Positions 1 through 6,600 are shown, counted from the first letter of the stretch. The stretch: DNA of 10,028 nucleotides from Euryarchaeota archaeon UBA226 (GCA_002505935.1 DAWL01000082.1:1-10028), one strand, 5' to 3'. Notes: generated from the letters alone by a model not told the origin. Program-made: numbers and translations.

Positions 1-1078
1 CATCACGCGCTTTCTTTGCAGCAGCTAATTTTGCCTTAGCGGCTTCAGCCTTTTTTGTATCTCCTGCCTTTGCGCATAATTTATCAAGCGCTTTTTCTAA
101 ACCCTTTGAAGGCTTACCTGGATCAGCGGTGTAGGCTTGGATAACTTCAGCAACTGTCGGGTCTTCAAGCGTTCCAAGCGATGCAGCTAATTCGATTTGA
201 GCCTGGTTAACTGCTTCATTCAATGGCTCGACATTTGGTTCAATTGGGGGATTCTCTAACAATTCCTCGGCATCATCCAACCTTTTTTTGGCGAGTTTTT
301 TGCTGGCTTTTGCAGCCTCCTGTTTTCGAACATCTTCTCCAATTTTAGAATTGATTTCCGCCAATTTGATTGAAGATTCATTCAGGGCATTCATTCTTTG
401 CTTGTATATTGCATCAGCAGTATCTTTCTTTGAGGTTAAATCGGCCAACTCTACTGCGCCGGTAGCATTTCTCGCGCTACTAGCTTGGTTTATTTTATCA
501 ATCTCCTCTTGGATTCTTGCTTTGTTTTCAGTATTGCTGATTCGATCATTTTTCCATTGCTCAAATTGCGTTCTCATCATTTTCAATTCTTCGTTGAACT
601 CCCGCAAAGCAGTGTTCCAAGTTTGAAATTGTCCTGCTTCACTTAATTCATCAACAATCCAAGTGAAATTATTTGCATCTCCTTCATTATCTTCAAAATT
701 ATCAGGATCATAGATGCTTCTGTATAACTTACTTGGTGGTGAAGAAGATAGCAAAGTCGTGTAAATGGCTTTCGGCTTTGGTGCTTTGTTTGAACGAACT
801 AAACCGCTTTCGGAATATGAGACTGTTGTCCCCCCATCAACACTCAAATCGATTTTCGCAGCAGTTTTTCCTCGCATTCTAGTGTCTGCATGTAATGAGT
901 TAAACTCGCTTTGATCATCGCCTTTAGATCCAACAACTGCTAGATTAATGCCTCTAATTATGGAAGATTTTCCAGAAGCACTTGCTCCGTCAACCTTGTT
1001 CATCTTCCCAGTTTCTATACTACCTTTCAATGATTCTATTCCACCAACATTCTCCAGTTTTACATCTATCTTTGTCAT
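1..1078 (-). CDS. SMC/Rad50-like coiled-coil ATPase (N-terminal part, runs off left edge)
   Basis: I translated this minus-strand frame by hand. It is open from an ATG at 1078-1076 to the window edge, giving 359 residues with no stop. Residues about 6-50 resemble the N-terminal ABC-ATPase half of SMC/Rad50-type proteins: a strand with ENVGGI, then a P-loop GASASGKSS (residues 31-39) and a following helix. Residues about 150-300 are rich in Lys, Glu, Ala and Gln in coiled-coil style. Residues about 305-345 break that pattern and contain the only cysteine (Cys335), so no Rad50 CxxC zinc hook is visible. The Walker B and signature half would lie beyond the edge. A GGAGG at 1090-1086 sits 7 bases before the ATG, and the upstream gene stops only 2 bases away, so the two are surely one operon. 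The ENVGGI start recalls the archaea-specific SMC-related proteins of haloarchaea, but that is from memory. Likely role: DNA- or nucleoprotein-associated ATPase. Confidence 0.8.
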   Translation of the reverse strand, partial: MTKIDVKLENVGGIESLKGSIETGKMNKVDGASASGKSSIIRGINLAVVGSKGDDQSEFNSLHADTRMRGKTAAKIDLSVDGGTTVSYSESGLVRSNKAPKPKAIYTTLLSSSPPSKLYRSIYDPDNFEDNEGDANNFTWIVDELSEAGQFQTWNTALREFNEELKMMRTQFEQWKNDRISNTENKARIQEEIDKINQASSARNATGAVELADLTSKKDTADAIYKQRMNALNESSIKLAEINSKIGEDVRKQEAAKASKKLAKKRLDDAEELLENPPIEPNVEPLNEAVNQAQIELAASLGTLEDPTVAEVIQAYTADPGKPSKGLEKALDKLCAKAGDTKKAEAAKAKLAAAKKARD

Positions 1079-1080
1079 TA

Positions 1081-2226
1081 TTAATCCTCCAATATTTTTA
1101 GTGAGTTTGCATCGAATTCATGAAATAACCAAATCTCTGATTTATTGTTCCTCCAGAAGTTTGGCAATCTCGTCATCAAGTAATATTTCAAGCAATTTAC
1201 TAACTCTGTAGCAATCCATGGCCTGATAATGTGTTTGGAAATAAGACCCTTCTCTATCCCAGATACTAGACCTTGCGCCGACGTTAGTTGTTTAGGGGGT
1301 CGACTCCCTTTGGCAATTCGGCCAGCCATGTATTCGATATCCTCGATTTCTTCACTGTCCCCGGTCTGCCTTTCTTCAGCTTTGATAGAATTGCTTACGT
1401 CTCCATTTTTTTTCAAATGTAGCCAATTCGTAGGGTCGAATTCGCTATCCAGCGGAGATGAATAATCAACAGTGAGCATTGGAGTCATTGTCATGTCATT
1501 TGGATCTAATGCTTGCCACCAAGTTCCCTCACTACGTGAGATCAATTCATCTATACAGTGCGAAATGTCAAATGTAGATTCATACATTCCCCCATCCGCT
1601 CCTTTTAGCACTTCAGTGGTAGCCAACCCATATGAATTTGAAACGGTAAACCAATCACTATTATCTAACATTGAATGGAACTCATCGGAGAACCTTTTTC
1701 CGGACCCCTTGCCATCCATTCTCTTGATGTTGAGGCCATTTTTTGTATCTACGGTTTGATTTTTCTTGGCATTTTGAATCGCTTTCAATTCCTCATAGCC
1801 AAGGCCATTTGTGAAAGTAACTGAAAGTGCAATCCTTCCAACAGTTGGAAAACGATTCTTGACTCCAATCCTCAAGGGCACATCGAGATTTTCTGCAATT
1901 CTTACATTTGTTTGCGCAACAAGTTCATGCGTATATTCTTGGAGTTTTGAGCCTATATCATTCACTTCGTCCGGGGATTTACCATCTATTGAGATATTGT
2001 ATCTCAACCCACTGGTGAAACCGTGCCTCGATACAGAGCCTCCTAGGACAGTATTCCATCGCGCCACTGAATTGACAATCAGTGATTCACATTCTTCATC
2101 CATCGATTCAGCCACTGTACGTACAGTGTTGGCATTGTCCACAATGGATTCTTCTGAGAACAGAGTGTCCCAAACAAGCATGAATGAACTCGACAGTGAA
2201 ACTCCTCCTAGATTCAATTGTTCCAA
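1081..2226 (-). CDS. Conserved-looking protein of unknown function in AAA/SMC operon
   Basis: I do not recognise this 381-residue soluble protein. No signal peptide, membrane segment or metal-binding cysteine cluster is visible. The N-terminal half (about 40-145) alternates predicted strands and helices; the middle (about 150-180) is a basic, glycine-rich linker with GKGSGKR. Residues 280-300 are acidic, and the C-terminus (about 335-360) is tryptophan-rich and basic. The annotated start is a TTG at 2226 that overlaps the end of the AAA gene by 13 bases. The start is uncertain: an AGGAGG at about 2209-2204 lies 7 bases before an in-frame CTG (2196) and 22 bases before the first ATG (2181). 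Its stop is 2 bases from the SMC-like gene. Sandwiched between two NTPases, it could be an adaptor, substrate receptor or nuclease-like effector; nothing in the sequence decides this. Confidence 0.75.
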   Translation of the reverse strand: MEQLNLGGVSLSSSFMLVWDTLFSEESIVDNANTVRTVAESMDEECESLIVNSVARWNTVLGGSVSRHGFTSGLRYNISIDGKSPDEVNDIGSKLQEYTHELVAQTNVRIAENLDVPLRIGVKNRFPTVGRIALSVTFTNGLGYEELKAIQNAKKNQTVDTKNGLNIKRMDGKGSGKRFSDEFHSMLDNSDWFTVSNSYGLATTEVLKGADGGMYESTFDISHCIDELISRSEGTWWQALDPNDMTMTPMLTVDYSSPLDSEFDPTNWLHLKKNGDVSNSIKAEERQTGDSEEIEDIEYMAGRIAKGSRPPKQLTSAQGLVSGIEKGLISKHIIRPWIATELVNCLKYYLMTRLPNFWRNNKSEIWLFHEFDANSLKILED

Positions 2227-3035
2227 CCTACAACATCAGACATCAATATTTCAATGGCAGATTTTCTAGCGAGTCGGAAAGACGGTGGCTCACCGTCATC
2301 AATTTGAGATTGTATCAATGCCGCGCATTTTTCCTGCAATTGTTCACGCGTCATTCCATTTGCTCCAGCAATAGGAATGCATGTCTTGGATACTTCAACC
2401 ATTTCTTCAATGGTTGGTGCTGGAGCATCGCGGAGTGTTAACCTCGAAGTGACAGCGTCATCAACAAGATTTGGCTCATTTGTAGTGGCGATGACCATTG
2501 TTCGTGTTGTAATCAATTGATCTAGTTCGTGAAAGAATACTCCGTTCATAGAACGCCCCCATTCTGAAGTATGTTCATCAGTTCTTTTGACCAATAGTGT
2601 TTCGATGTCATCAAACAAGATTATTGTTCTCTTACTTTTATCTGTTTGACTTTTGCCATCTCTGAAAACTTGCCTCAACCTTGCCTCGTTATCGCCCAAT
2701 CCTTTTCGGTTAATATTTGCCGAATTAACATGGAAAAGTTGCACCTCGGCTCCTTCTTGAGCGAGGACTTTGTACAACATTCTGCCGGATTCAATAACAG
2801 CCTCGGTTTTTCCCGAACCTGGAGGGCCTGCAAGGATGAAGCCTTTGAAAGGGAAATTAGGAGATTCTTCAGATGTTGGAAAATGATCTGAATAGGTACC
2901 CTCACTCCTTCCAAAGAAGTATGTCATGGCATCAAACAACTGCCGAATGAACTTACTCTGAGTTGGAACTGCTACCATACTTCCGCTGCTTAGTGCCAGG
3001 TTGCGAACGGTGTATGGTAAATCTGCTGCTTGCAC
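2214..3035 (-). CDS. Classical AAA ATPase (single domain)
   Basis: A 273-residue ATPase with the full set of classical AAA motifs. Walker A is GPPGSGKT (70-77). A GLGDNEARLRQVF stretch (112-124) corresponds to the G-E/D-x-E segment after the pore loop. Walker B is IILFDDIE (138-145), sensor 1 is ATTNEP (183-188), and a DDAVTSR stretch supplies the likely arginine finger (Arg198). A small helical lid follows from about 205. This places it with Cdc48/Vps4/FtsH-type AAA proteins, which form hexameric rings that pull or remodel proteins. The 60-residue N-terminal part is too short for a known substrate domain and shows no membrane segment. The GTG start at 3035 is preceded by GAGGT (3046-3042) with 6-base spacing. 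It is first in a three-gene unit with the unknown protein and the SMC-like ATPase, so remodelling of that partner complex is a reasonable inference. Substrate unknown. Confidence 0.88.
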   Translation of the reverse strand: MQAADLPYTVRNLALSSGSMVAVPTQSKFIRQLFDAMTYFFGRSEGTYSDHFPTSEESPNFPFKGFILAGPPGSGKTEAVIESGRMLYKVLAQEGAEVQLFHVNSANINRKGLGDNEARLRQVFRDGKSQTDKSKRTIILFDDIETLLVKRTDEHTSEWGRSMNGVFFHELDQLITTRTMVIATTNEPNLVDDAVTSRLTLRDAPAPTIEEMVEVSKTCIPIAGANGMTREQLQEKCAALIQSQIDDGEPPSFRLARKSAIEILMSDVVGWNN

Positions 3036-3106
3036 AGAAAGACCTCGGTAAATGGGGCCATATTAACATTCGTTGACGATTATCCGAATATTCCTCTCCA
3101 TTAATC

Positions 3107-3146
3107 ACCCCGTCGGGGTTAAATGGAGGGGTAGGTTCGGCCGGAA
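3107..3146 (+). promoter_or_regulatory. Putative promoter and operators for zinc-finger/spt5 pair
   Basis: This lies in the divergent gap between the AAA gene and the zinc-finger gene. A perfect inverted repeat, ACCCCG-T-CGGGGT (3107-3119), abuts a TATA-like TTAAAT (3119-3124). TCGGCCG follows at 3137-3143. The same TTAAAT-to-TCGGCCG spacing (18 bases start to start) recurs upstream of the L11 gene. If the TATA assignment is right, transcription would start near 3145-3150, giving a leader of about 45-50 bases before the TTG start. No convincing TATA box was identified for the minus-strand operon. Promoter function is inferred. Confidence 0.45.
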
Positions 3147-3194
3147 GGCTAAGAGCCGACGGTGACCCTGTTGCTTGTCAAAGGAGGTCGTGAT

Positions 3195-3410
3195 TTGACT
3201 GAATTCAATATTGATGAAGAGGAGGCGAATTTCAAGTGCGAAGTTTGTGATTCTGAGTTCGATAACATGACAGATTTGGAGTTCCATCATGAGATGTGTT
3301 CGTATCCTTGTGAAGTAGAAGGATGTGGAGAGTCATTCAAAGATGATGCAGCATTGTTGGAGCATTATGAATCGGTGCATATTGGAAAAGGTGGTGATGA
3401 TGGTGAATGA
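3195..3410 (+). CDS. Small two-zinc-finger protein
   Basis: A 71-residue acidic protein built almost entirely of two zinc fingers. The first is C15-x2-C18-x12-H31-x3-C35 (C2HC). The second is C39-x4-C44-x12-H57-x4-H62 (C2H2). I place the start at TTG 3195 because AGGAGGT (3182-3188) precedes it with 6-base spacing; a GTG at 3162 would add 11 residues but would put that site inside the gene. Its stop overlaps the start of the Spt5 gene by 11 bases, so the two are translationally coupled. Archaeal Spt5 normally pairs with Spt4, a small C4 zinc protein; this protein is not an obvious Spt4, but its position suggests a transcription-related partner. DNA, RNA or protein binding cannot be told apart from the sequence. 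Confidence 0.8.
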   Translation: MTEFNIDEEEANFKCEVCDSEFDNMTDLEFHHEMCSYPCEVEGCGESFKDDAALLEHYESVHIGKGGDDGE

Positions 3411-4524
3411 GAGTGATGAAACCCTAGACGAATTGGACGAGGCCTTCACAGAAGAGGAGGAATTGCCATATGATGAGGCATTGGATGAATTCCAAGAAGG
3501 TGTAACGCCTGAGTATGAATGCTCATGGTGTGGTGAAAAACTAGCATCTGCAAGAGAACTCGCAGATCACAAATTACTCCATGATATTCCTTCACCATTA
3601 GGTGATGGCGACCGCGAGGAAGAAGGTGCTTTCGTTGTGTTTTTGCGTCGAGGTGAAGAGATACTGTTACTGAGGCGAGACGAATCGGACATTGATTATC
3701 CTAATCAGTGGGATGGAGTGTATGGAGTTGGCACTTCAGTATTGGAAAGAGTGAGTCAAATCACTGGAATTGATTCTGAGAATTTGAAAGTGATACGAAT
3801 TGGTGAAGAGCGAACAGCATATCCAGGTGGTCGTCGCTTGGAGATTACTCCTTATCTTGTAAACACAACAACTTCAGAAGTAGAATTGAATGGGATGTAT
3901 GCAGAATCTTCATGGTTTGATCCAGGAGATGTGAGAAGTTTGGATTGTGCCTATCACGATGTAGATCAAGACGGAACAGAGAAATTGTTACATGATATGT
4001 ATGGCAGCGTGAAATCCTTCGTCAACATTGTAAAGACAGGTATTGGAGCAGAACAGAGGGTTGCAAAAGACATGCTAGCTAGATTGAGTGGAGCGAAGAC
4101 TTTGCTCAGTGTTCAAGGAGAGGTATTTTCTATTCTTCAATCCAGCAGACTAAGGGGTTATCTTTTCGTTGAGAGCAGTGCAATGCACCATGTTGAGAAA
4201 CTCATCGGTAGAACCGGAAGTCGGGATAGAAAAAATAGAACTGCAATTCTGAGTACCCCTCTAAAGAATGCTAAAGCTGTACTAGATGGAGATGCCCCCT
4301 TACGAGACATCTTGCCATATTTGGAGCCCAAGGCTGTCACCAGCGGAATCGAAGTCGGTTGTATCGTCGAGATCATCAGTGGTGCATTCAAGGGAGAAAA
4401 GGCTCGTGTGGTCAATGTCACCGAGTCGAAGGAAGAAGTCTCAATGGAACTGTATGAGGCTGATATTCCAATGACTCTCAACATGAGAGGAGATCACGTA
4501 CGAGTCATAGAGAGGGTCGAGTGA
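3400..4524 (+). CDS. spt5: Transcription elongation factor Spt5 fused to zinc finger and Nudix-like domain
   Basis: A 374-residue protein whose C-terminal half is archaeal Spt5, which binds the RNA polymerase clamp and aids processivity and transcription-translation coupling. The order is: acidic leader (1-38); C2H2 finger C41-x2-C44-x12-H57-x3-H61; Nudix-like domain (about 76-200); NGN domain (about 205-308, with LRGYLFVE at 251-258); KOW domain (about 315-374, with GAFKGEKARV at 328-337). Archaeal Spt5 is usually about 150 residues, so roughly 200 are extra. The Nudix-like part has the strand EILLLRR, the W104 and GVYGVG turn, and a C-terminal SSWFDPGDV, but the Nudix helix reads VLERVSQITGI, without the REx2EE glutamates, so hydrolase activity is unlikely. 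I chose ATG 3400 because GGTGGTGAT (3390-3398), one mismatch from the ideal site, has its core 5 bases upstream; ATG 3397 and GTG 3403 are alternatives. The usual archaeal neighbour secE is not seen upstream; the ribosomal stalk genes follow as is typical. Confidence 0.9.
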   Translation: MVNESDETLDELDEAFTEEEELPYDEALDEFQEGVTPEYECSWCGEKLASARELADHKLLHDIPSPLGDGDREEEGAFVVFLRRGEEILLLRRDESDIDYPNQWDGVYGVGTSVLERVSQITGIDSENLKVIRIGEERTAYPGGRRLEITPYLVNTTTSEVELNGMYAESSWFDPGDVRSLDCAYHDVDQDGTEKLLHDMYGSVKSFVNIVKTGIGAEQRVAKDMLARLSGAKTLLSVQGEVFSILQSSRLRGYLFVESSAMHHVEKLIGRTGSRDRKNRTAILSTPLKNAKAVLDGDAPLRDILPYLEPKAVTSGIEVGCIVEIISGAFKGEKARVVNVTESKEEVSMELYEADIPMTLNMRGDHVRVIERVE

Positions 4525-4549
4525 GGCCCCGAAAGGCCCCGCGGCGCGA

Positions 4550-4578
4550 TTAAATAGGAAATGCTGGTCGGCCGAATG
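4550..4578 (+). promoter_or_regulatory. Putative promoter of the ribosomal stalk operon
   Basis: TTAAATA (4550-4556) in a G+C-rich surround is a good archaeal TATA-box candidate. The perfect palindrome TCGGCCGA (4568-4575) follows. Transcription would begin near 4575-4580, leaving a leader of about 30 bases before the L11 start. The Spt5 gene ends at 4524, so read-through from it remains possible as well. The match to the zinc-finger/spt5 promoter region in both elements and in spacing supports a shared regulator or shared initiation architecture. This is inferred. Confidence 0.55.
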
Positions 4579-4609
4579 CCCACGTTCGTAGGTAAAGGAG
4601 GAGATGCAC

Positions 4610-4888
4610 ATGCCACAACCATGGACTTCAAAGTTGATCATCAAGGCTCTTGGTGTTCAGAAGTGCAATGGTAGCATGGAGGCAGCCAAGGAGGACCTTC
4701 CACTTGAGAAGGCCATCGAGGTAGCCAAGCAGAAGGCAGGAGATGGACACCTTACTGGTGCTGATCTCAAGGCTCAAACCAAGGAAGTCATCGGAACTTG
4801 TGTTTCGATGCGTGTTAAAATCGACGGACTTTGGCCAAAGGAGGCATTGGAGGTTATCTCAAGAGGAGATTGGGACGAGCGCTTCTGA
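4610..4888 (+). CDS. rpl11: Ribosomal protein L11, C-terminal domain only
   Basis: A 92-residue protein matching only the C-terminal, 23S rRNA-binding domain of L11 (uL11), which sits at the GTPase-associated centre at the base of the stalk. The family signature TKEVIGTCVSM is at residues 57-67, and the ending with W86 and the DWDERF motif parallels archaeal L11 ends (often DELF/DEIL). Archaeal L11 is normally about 160 residues; the N-terminal domain of about 70 residues with its proline-rich PPLGP segment is absent. Alignment begins near SKLIIKALG (residues 7-15). The start is well supported: AGGAGG (4596-4601) lies 8 bases before ATG 4610, whereas ATG 4604 is only 2 bases away. A TATA-like promoter lies just upstream, so this does not look like an assembly deletion. 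L1 follows after 57 bases. Confidence 0.88.
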   Translation: MPQPWTSKLIIKALGVQKCNGSMEAAKEDLPLEKAIEVAKQKAGDGHLTGADLKAQTKEVIGTCVSMRVKIDGLWPKEALEVISRGDWDERF

Positions 4889-4901
4889 AGCCATCACGGA
4901 T

Positions 4902-4940
4902 TGCGGGAGAGGTTTCGGCCTCGCTAACCGCAGAGGTGAT
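4902..4940 (+). promoter_or_regulatory. Candidate L1-binding autoregulatory RNA element plus ribosome binding site
   Basis: The L11-L1 gap can fold into an outer helix TGCGG/CCGCA (4902-4906 with 4928-4932), an asymmetric internal loop (GA at 4907-4908 facing GCTAA at 4923-4927), and an inner helix GAGGT/GCCTC (4909-4913 with 4918-4922) capped by a TTCG loop (4914-4917). The outer helix ends exactly where the L1 ribosome binding site GAGGTGAT (4933-4940) begins. L1 is known to repress its own operon in bacteria and in methanogens by binding mRNA that mimics its 23S rRNA site, two short helices around an asymmetric loop. The match is structural, and binding is inferred. Confidence 0.6.
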
Positions 4941-4945
4941 TTATC

Positions 4946-5590
4946 ATGCAAGAAAATATCAGCCAAGCAATACAAGCCGCCATTGAGGCAGCACCTGATC
5001 GTTCATTTGTCGAGTCGATCGACATGGCATTCACCATCAAGGATGTCGATTTGAAGAATCCAGCTAATCGTATTCAGGAAGAGGTTCGCTTACCTTCTGG
5101 ACGCGGTAAGGATACCAAGATTGCCATGTTTGCTACGGCTGACGCGGCTCAGAAGGCCAAGGAAGCCGGCATCACCGTCATCGACCCAACACAGATTGAA
5201 GAATTGGGTGGAGACAAGATGAAGGCCAAGAAGATTGCAAAGAAGTACGATTACTTCCTTTCAGAAGTTCCTCACATGGGACTTATCGGTCGTTATCTTG
5301 GTGTGGTTCTAGGACCTCGTGGAAAGATGCCACGCCCAGTTCCGCCCAACGTTGACCCTGGAATGATTGCCAAGGGATTGGAGAGCACAGTTGTTGTTAG
5401 GAGTAGGGACAGAATCACCTTCCATGCAGCGATTGGAACTTTGTCCCTATCACAGGAAGAACTCATCGAGAATGCAATGACAGTTTGGACCCGTGTAACC
5501 AACAAGTTGGAGCGCGGTGCAGGAAACATTCGTTCTCTATACGTTAAGACCACAATGGGTCCATCTCACAAGGTGGAGGTGATCTTGTGA
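4946..5590 (+). CDS. rpl1: Ribosomal protein L1
   Basis: A 214-residue archaeal L1 (uL1), the mobile arm protein that helps eject deacylated tRNA from the ribosomal E site. Its length is normal for the family. The hallmark hinge region is clear: M111-GLIGRYLGVVLGPRGKMP-R130. The two-domain layout is intact, with the C-terminal return strand ending KTTMGPSHKVEV. The ATG at 4946 is preceded by GAGGTGAT with 5-base spacing. The structured leader just upstream suggests feedback control by L1 itself. The last codons of this gene contain the ribosome binding site for L10, and the stop overlaps the L10 start. Confidence 0.97.
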   Translation: MQENISQAIQAAIEAAPDRSFVESIDMAFTIKDVDLKNPANRIQEEVRLPSGRGKDTKIAMFATADAAQKAKEAGITVIDPTQIEELGGDKMKAKKIAKKYDYFLSEVPHMGLIGRYLGVVLGPRGKMPRPVPPNVDPGMIAKGLESTVVVRSRDRITFHAAIGTLSLSQEELIENAMTVWTRVTNKLERGAGNIRSLYVKTTMGPSHKVEVIL

Positions 5591-6600
5591 TACCAAAGGT
5601 CGCACCTTGGAAGAAGGACACAGTTTCAGATCTCAAGGATTTGATTAGTGGCAAGGGAACTATCGCAGTCATCGACATTCATGGTGTTCCCGCCAGTGCA
5701 ATGTTGGGAATGCGTGAAAACTTGCGTTCCTCAATGGGAATTCAAGTTGCTAAGAAGCGTTTGATGCGTAGAGCCTGGGATGAAGCAGGATATGCAGAAG
5801 ATGATTTGGAGAAACTATTCGATGGAGCAGTACAACCTGCTCTAGTCATGACTGAGAGCATGAACAGTTTCGAGTTGTTCAAGGAACTCAAGAAGACCGA
5901 AGCCGGCAGAGCAGCCAAGCCTGGTGATGTCGCACCACAGGATATCGTTGTTGAGAAGCAGGATACCGGTATGGCTCCTGGGCCAGTGGTTGGAGAACTC
6001 AACTCAGTGAACATTCCTGCAAAGATCATGGGTGGAAGCGTACACATCCAGAAGACGGTGACCGTTCTCAAGGAGGGTGAAGTCTTCGAGGGCGATTTGG
6101 GAATGCTACTCTCGAAGATCGGTGTCAACCCAATCGTTACTGGATTGAGGCTATGCGGAACTTTGGAAGAAGGAACCGTGTTCAGTCCGAAGATTCTGGA
6201 TATCGATGAGGAACAGTTCGAGAAGGACATCATTGGAACCATAGCGGGCGCATTCAATCTTGCCTGCAACATCAGTTGGTTCACTACTCAAACCATGCCG
6301 ACCTTGCTTGCCAAGGCGAGCAGCGAGGCACTCAGCGTCGCTATCGAGGCTGGAATTACAAACAGCAAGACTCTACCTTTGCTGATATCACGCGCACACG
6401 CCGGTGCTATTGGCGTTGCAGGAAAACTCGACTCCGAGGCTTTGGATGATGAACTGCGCTCAATGTTGGGCGCAGCCGCTGAAGCAGCTAGCGCTGCTGC
6501 AGTTTCAGAGCCCACTGAGGAGGCCCCAGCCGAGGCCGCCGAAGAGGAGGAGGAAGAGGAGGATGCCGGGTTCGGAGGACTTGGTGACCTATTCGGTTGA
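5587..6600 (+). CDS. rpl10: Ribosomal protein L10 / P0 (stalk base)
   Basis: A 337-residue archaeal P0 (uL10), which anchors the L12 dimers to the GTPase centre of the large subunit. The N-terminal rRNA-binding domain spans about 1-105. The insertion domain typical of archaeal and eukaryotic P0 spans about 106-185. Helical L12-binding spine segments follow, then an Ala/Glu-rich hinge and a run of acidic residues ending DAGFGGLGDLFG, the tail that recruits translational GTPases. The start is GTG 5587, overlapping the L1 stop by 4 bases (GTGA). A perfect GGAGGTGAT (5575-5583) lies inside the L1 coding end, so the two genes are translationally coupled. The tail closely resembles that of L12 downstream. 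Confidence 0.96.
   Translation: MIPKVAPWKKDTVSDLKDLISGKGTIAVIDIHGVPASAMLGMRENLRSSMGIQVAKKRLMRRAWDEAGYAEDDLEKLFDGAVQPALVMTESMNSFELFKELKKTEAGRAAKPGDVAPQDIVVEKQDTGMAPGPVVGELNSVNIPAKIMGGSVHIQKTVTVLKEGEVFEGDLGMLLSKIGVNPIVTGLRLCGTLEEGTVFSPKILDIDEEQFEKDIIGTIAGAFNLACNISWFTTQTMPTLLAKASSEALSVAIEAGITNSKTLPLLISRAHAGAIGVAGKLDSEALDDELRSMLGAAAEAASAAAVSEPTEEAPAEAAEEEEEEEDAGFGGLGDLFG

Noticed and set aside
437..447. TTAAAT followed by CGGCC as a third copy of the shared promoter motif
   Set aside because: It lies inside the coding sequence of the minus-strand SMC-like gene and the spacing differs from the other two copies.
288..1211. Several plus-strand open frames opposite the SMC-like gene
   Set aside because: The minus-strand frame is continuous, has a P-loop and coiled-coil pattern and a good ribosome binding site; the plus-strand frames are fragmentary.
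4525..4540. GGCCCC-GAAA-GGCCCC after Spt5 as a terminator
   Set aside because: The possible stem is only 2-4 bp and is not followed by a T-run; more likely just the G+C-rich flank of the next promoter.
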